A stretch of DNA of 7,710 bases from Thauera sp. (lineage in GTDB: Bacteria; Pseudomonadota; Gammaproteobacteria; Burkholderiales; Rhodocyclaceae), in NCBI GenBank assembly GCA_023150215.1, contig JAKLLJ010000156.1, positions 1 through 7,710 on the forward strand, read 5' to 3'. Of the stretch, positions 7,542 to 7,710 are shown in pieces. The translations under genes and the position numbers were made by a program. The notes beneath the pieces are model-generated. The model had not been told where the DNA came from and ran no database searches. It saw only the letters and a program-made list of their open reading frames with translations. The stretch's first letter is position 1. The number at the start of each line of letters is the position of its first letter.

Positions 7542-7710
7542 ATGGCTAGCGGTAAGGAAATCCGTACCAAGATCAAGAGCGTGCAAAACACGCGCAAGAT
7601 CACCAAGGCCATGGAGATGGTGGCTGCGTCCAAGATGCGCAAGGCGCAGGACCGGATGCGTGCCGCCCGTCCCTTTGCCGAAAAGATCCGCCGACTCGCC
7701 GCGAACCTGT
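7542..7710 (+). CDS. atpG: ATP synthase F1 subunit gamma (AtpG), 5' part
   Basis: Central rotor shaft of F1, which turns inside the alpha-beta hexamer and is fixed to epsilon and the c ring. Only the first 56 codons are present; the right window edge cuts the gene, which is normally about 285-290 residues. The visible N-terminal helix (ASGKEIRTKIKSVQNTRKIT, then KAMEMVAASKMRKAQ) is the strongly conserved opening of gamma and forms one strand of its coiled coil. ATG 7542 is 7 bases after GAGGGAG (7528-7534). Position directly after atpA matches the standard operon order, with beta and epsilon expected next. Confidence 0.96.
   Translation, partial: MASGKEIRTKIKSVQNTRKITKAMEMVAASKMRKAQDRMRAARPFAEKIRRLAANL

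Overview
The window reads as an ordinary, highly conserved chromosomal segment of a GC-rich betaproteobacterium. The gene order mnmG-rsmG-parA-parB-atpI-atpB-atpE-atpF-atpH-atpA-atpG, the betaproteobacterial style of the subunit c and b proteins, and the strong G/C preference at third codon positions fit a Rhodocyclales-like organism (Azoarcus/Thauera/Aromatoleum type). The family-level placement is inference from remembered protein style, not from a search. Every gene is on the + strand. There is no mobile element, tRNA, rRNA, CRISPR array or prophage signal.

Layout. Positions 1-741 are the 3' end of mnmG (tRNA uridine modification). Its stop codon overlaps the start of rsmG (738-1391, 16S rRNA m7G methyltransferase) in an ATGA junction. 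A 182-base gap, in which I see no convincing terminator, leads to parA (1574-2344, possibly starting at TTG 1568) and parB (2359-3210), the chromosome-partitioning pair. A 183-base AT-richer intergenic region (3211-3393) carries a very good sigma-70-type promoter (TTGACT, 17 bases, TACTAT). From there the F1Fo ATP synthase operon runs atpI-atpB-atpE-atpF-atpH-atpA and the first 56 codons of atpG, which the window edge cuts. The beta and epsilon subunit genes would be expected just downstream.

How the parts work together. MnmG and RsmG tune the translation machinery. ParA and ParB segregate the origin region, and this gid-par block usually lies close to oriC. The atp genes build the proton-driven ATP synthase: AtpI as assembly helper, AtpB (a) and AtpE (c ring) as the proton path, AtpF (b) and AtpH (delta) as the stator, AtpA (alpha) in the catalytic hexamer and AtpG (gamma) as the rotor shaft. 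The atpE cistron, which must supply many copies of c, has a U/pyrimidine-rich leader with a near-perfect Shine-Dalgarno, almost exclusive GGT glycine codons, and an 8-bp hairpin just after its stop codon.

The one really unexpected feature is in atpE. A perfect in-frame 9-base tandem duplication (4823-4840) encodes Gly-Leu-Ile twice immediately before the proton-carrying aspartate in the second transmembrane helix. It makes that helix three residues longer than the family pattern, with no matching change in helix 1. I see no previously undescribed multi-gene system here.
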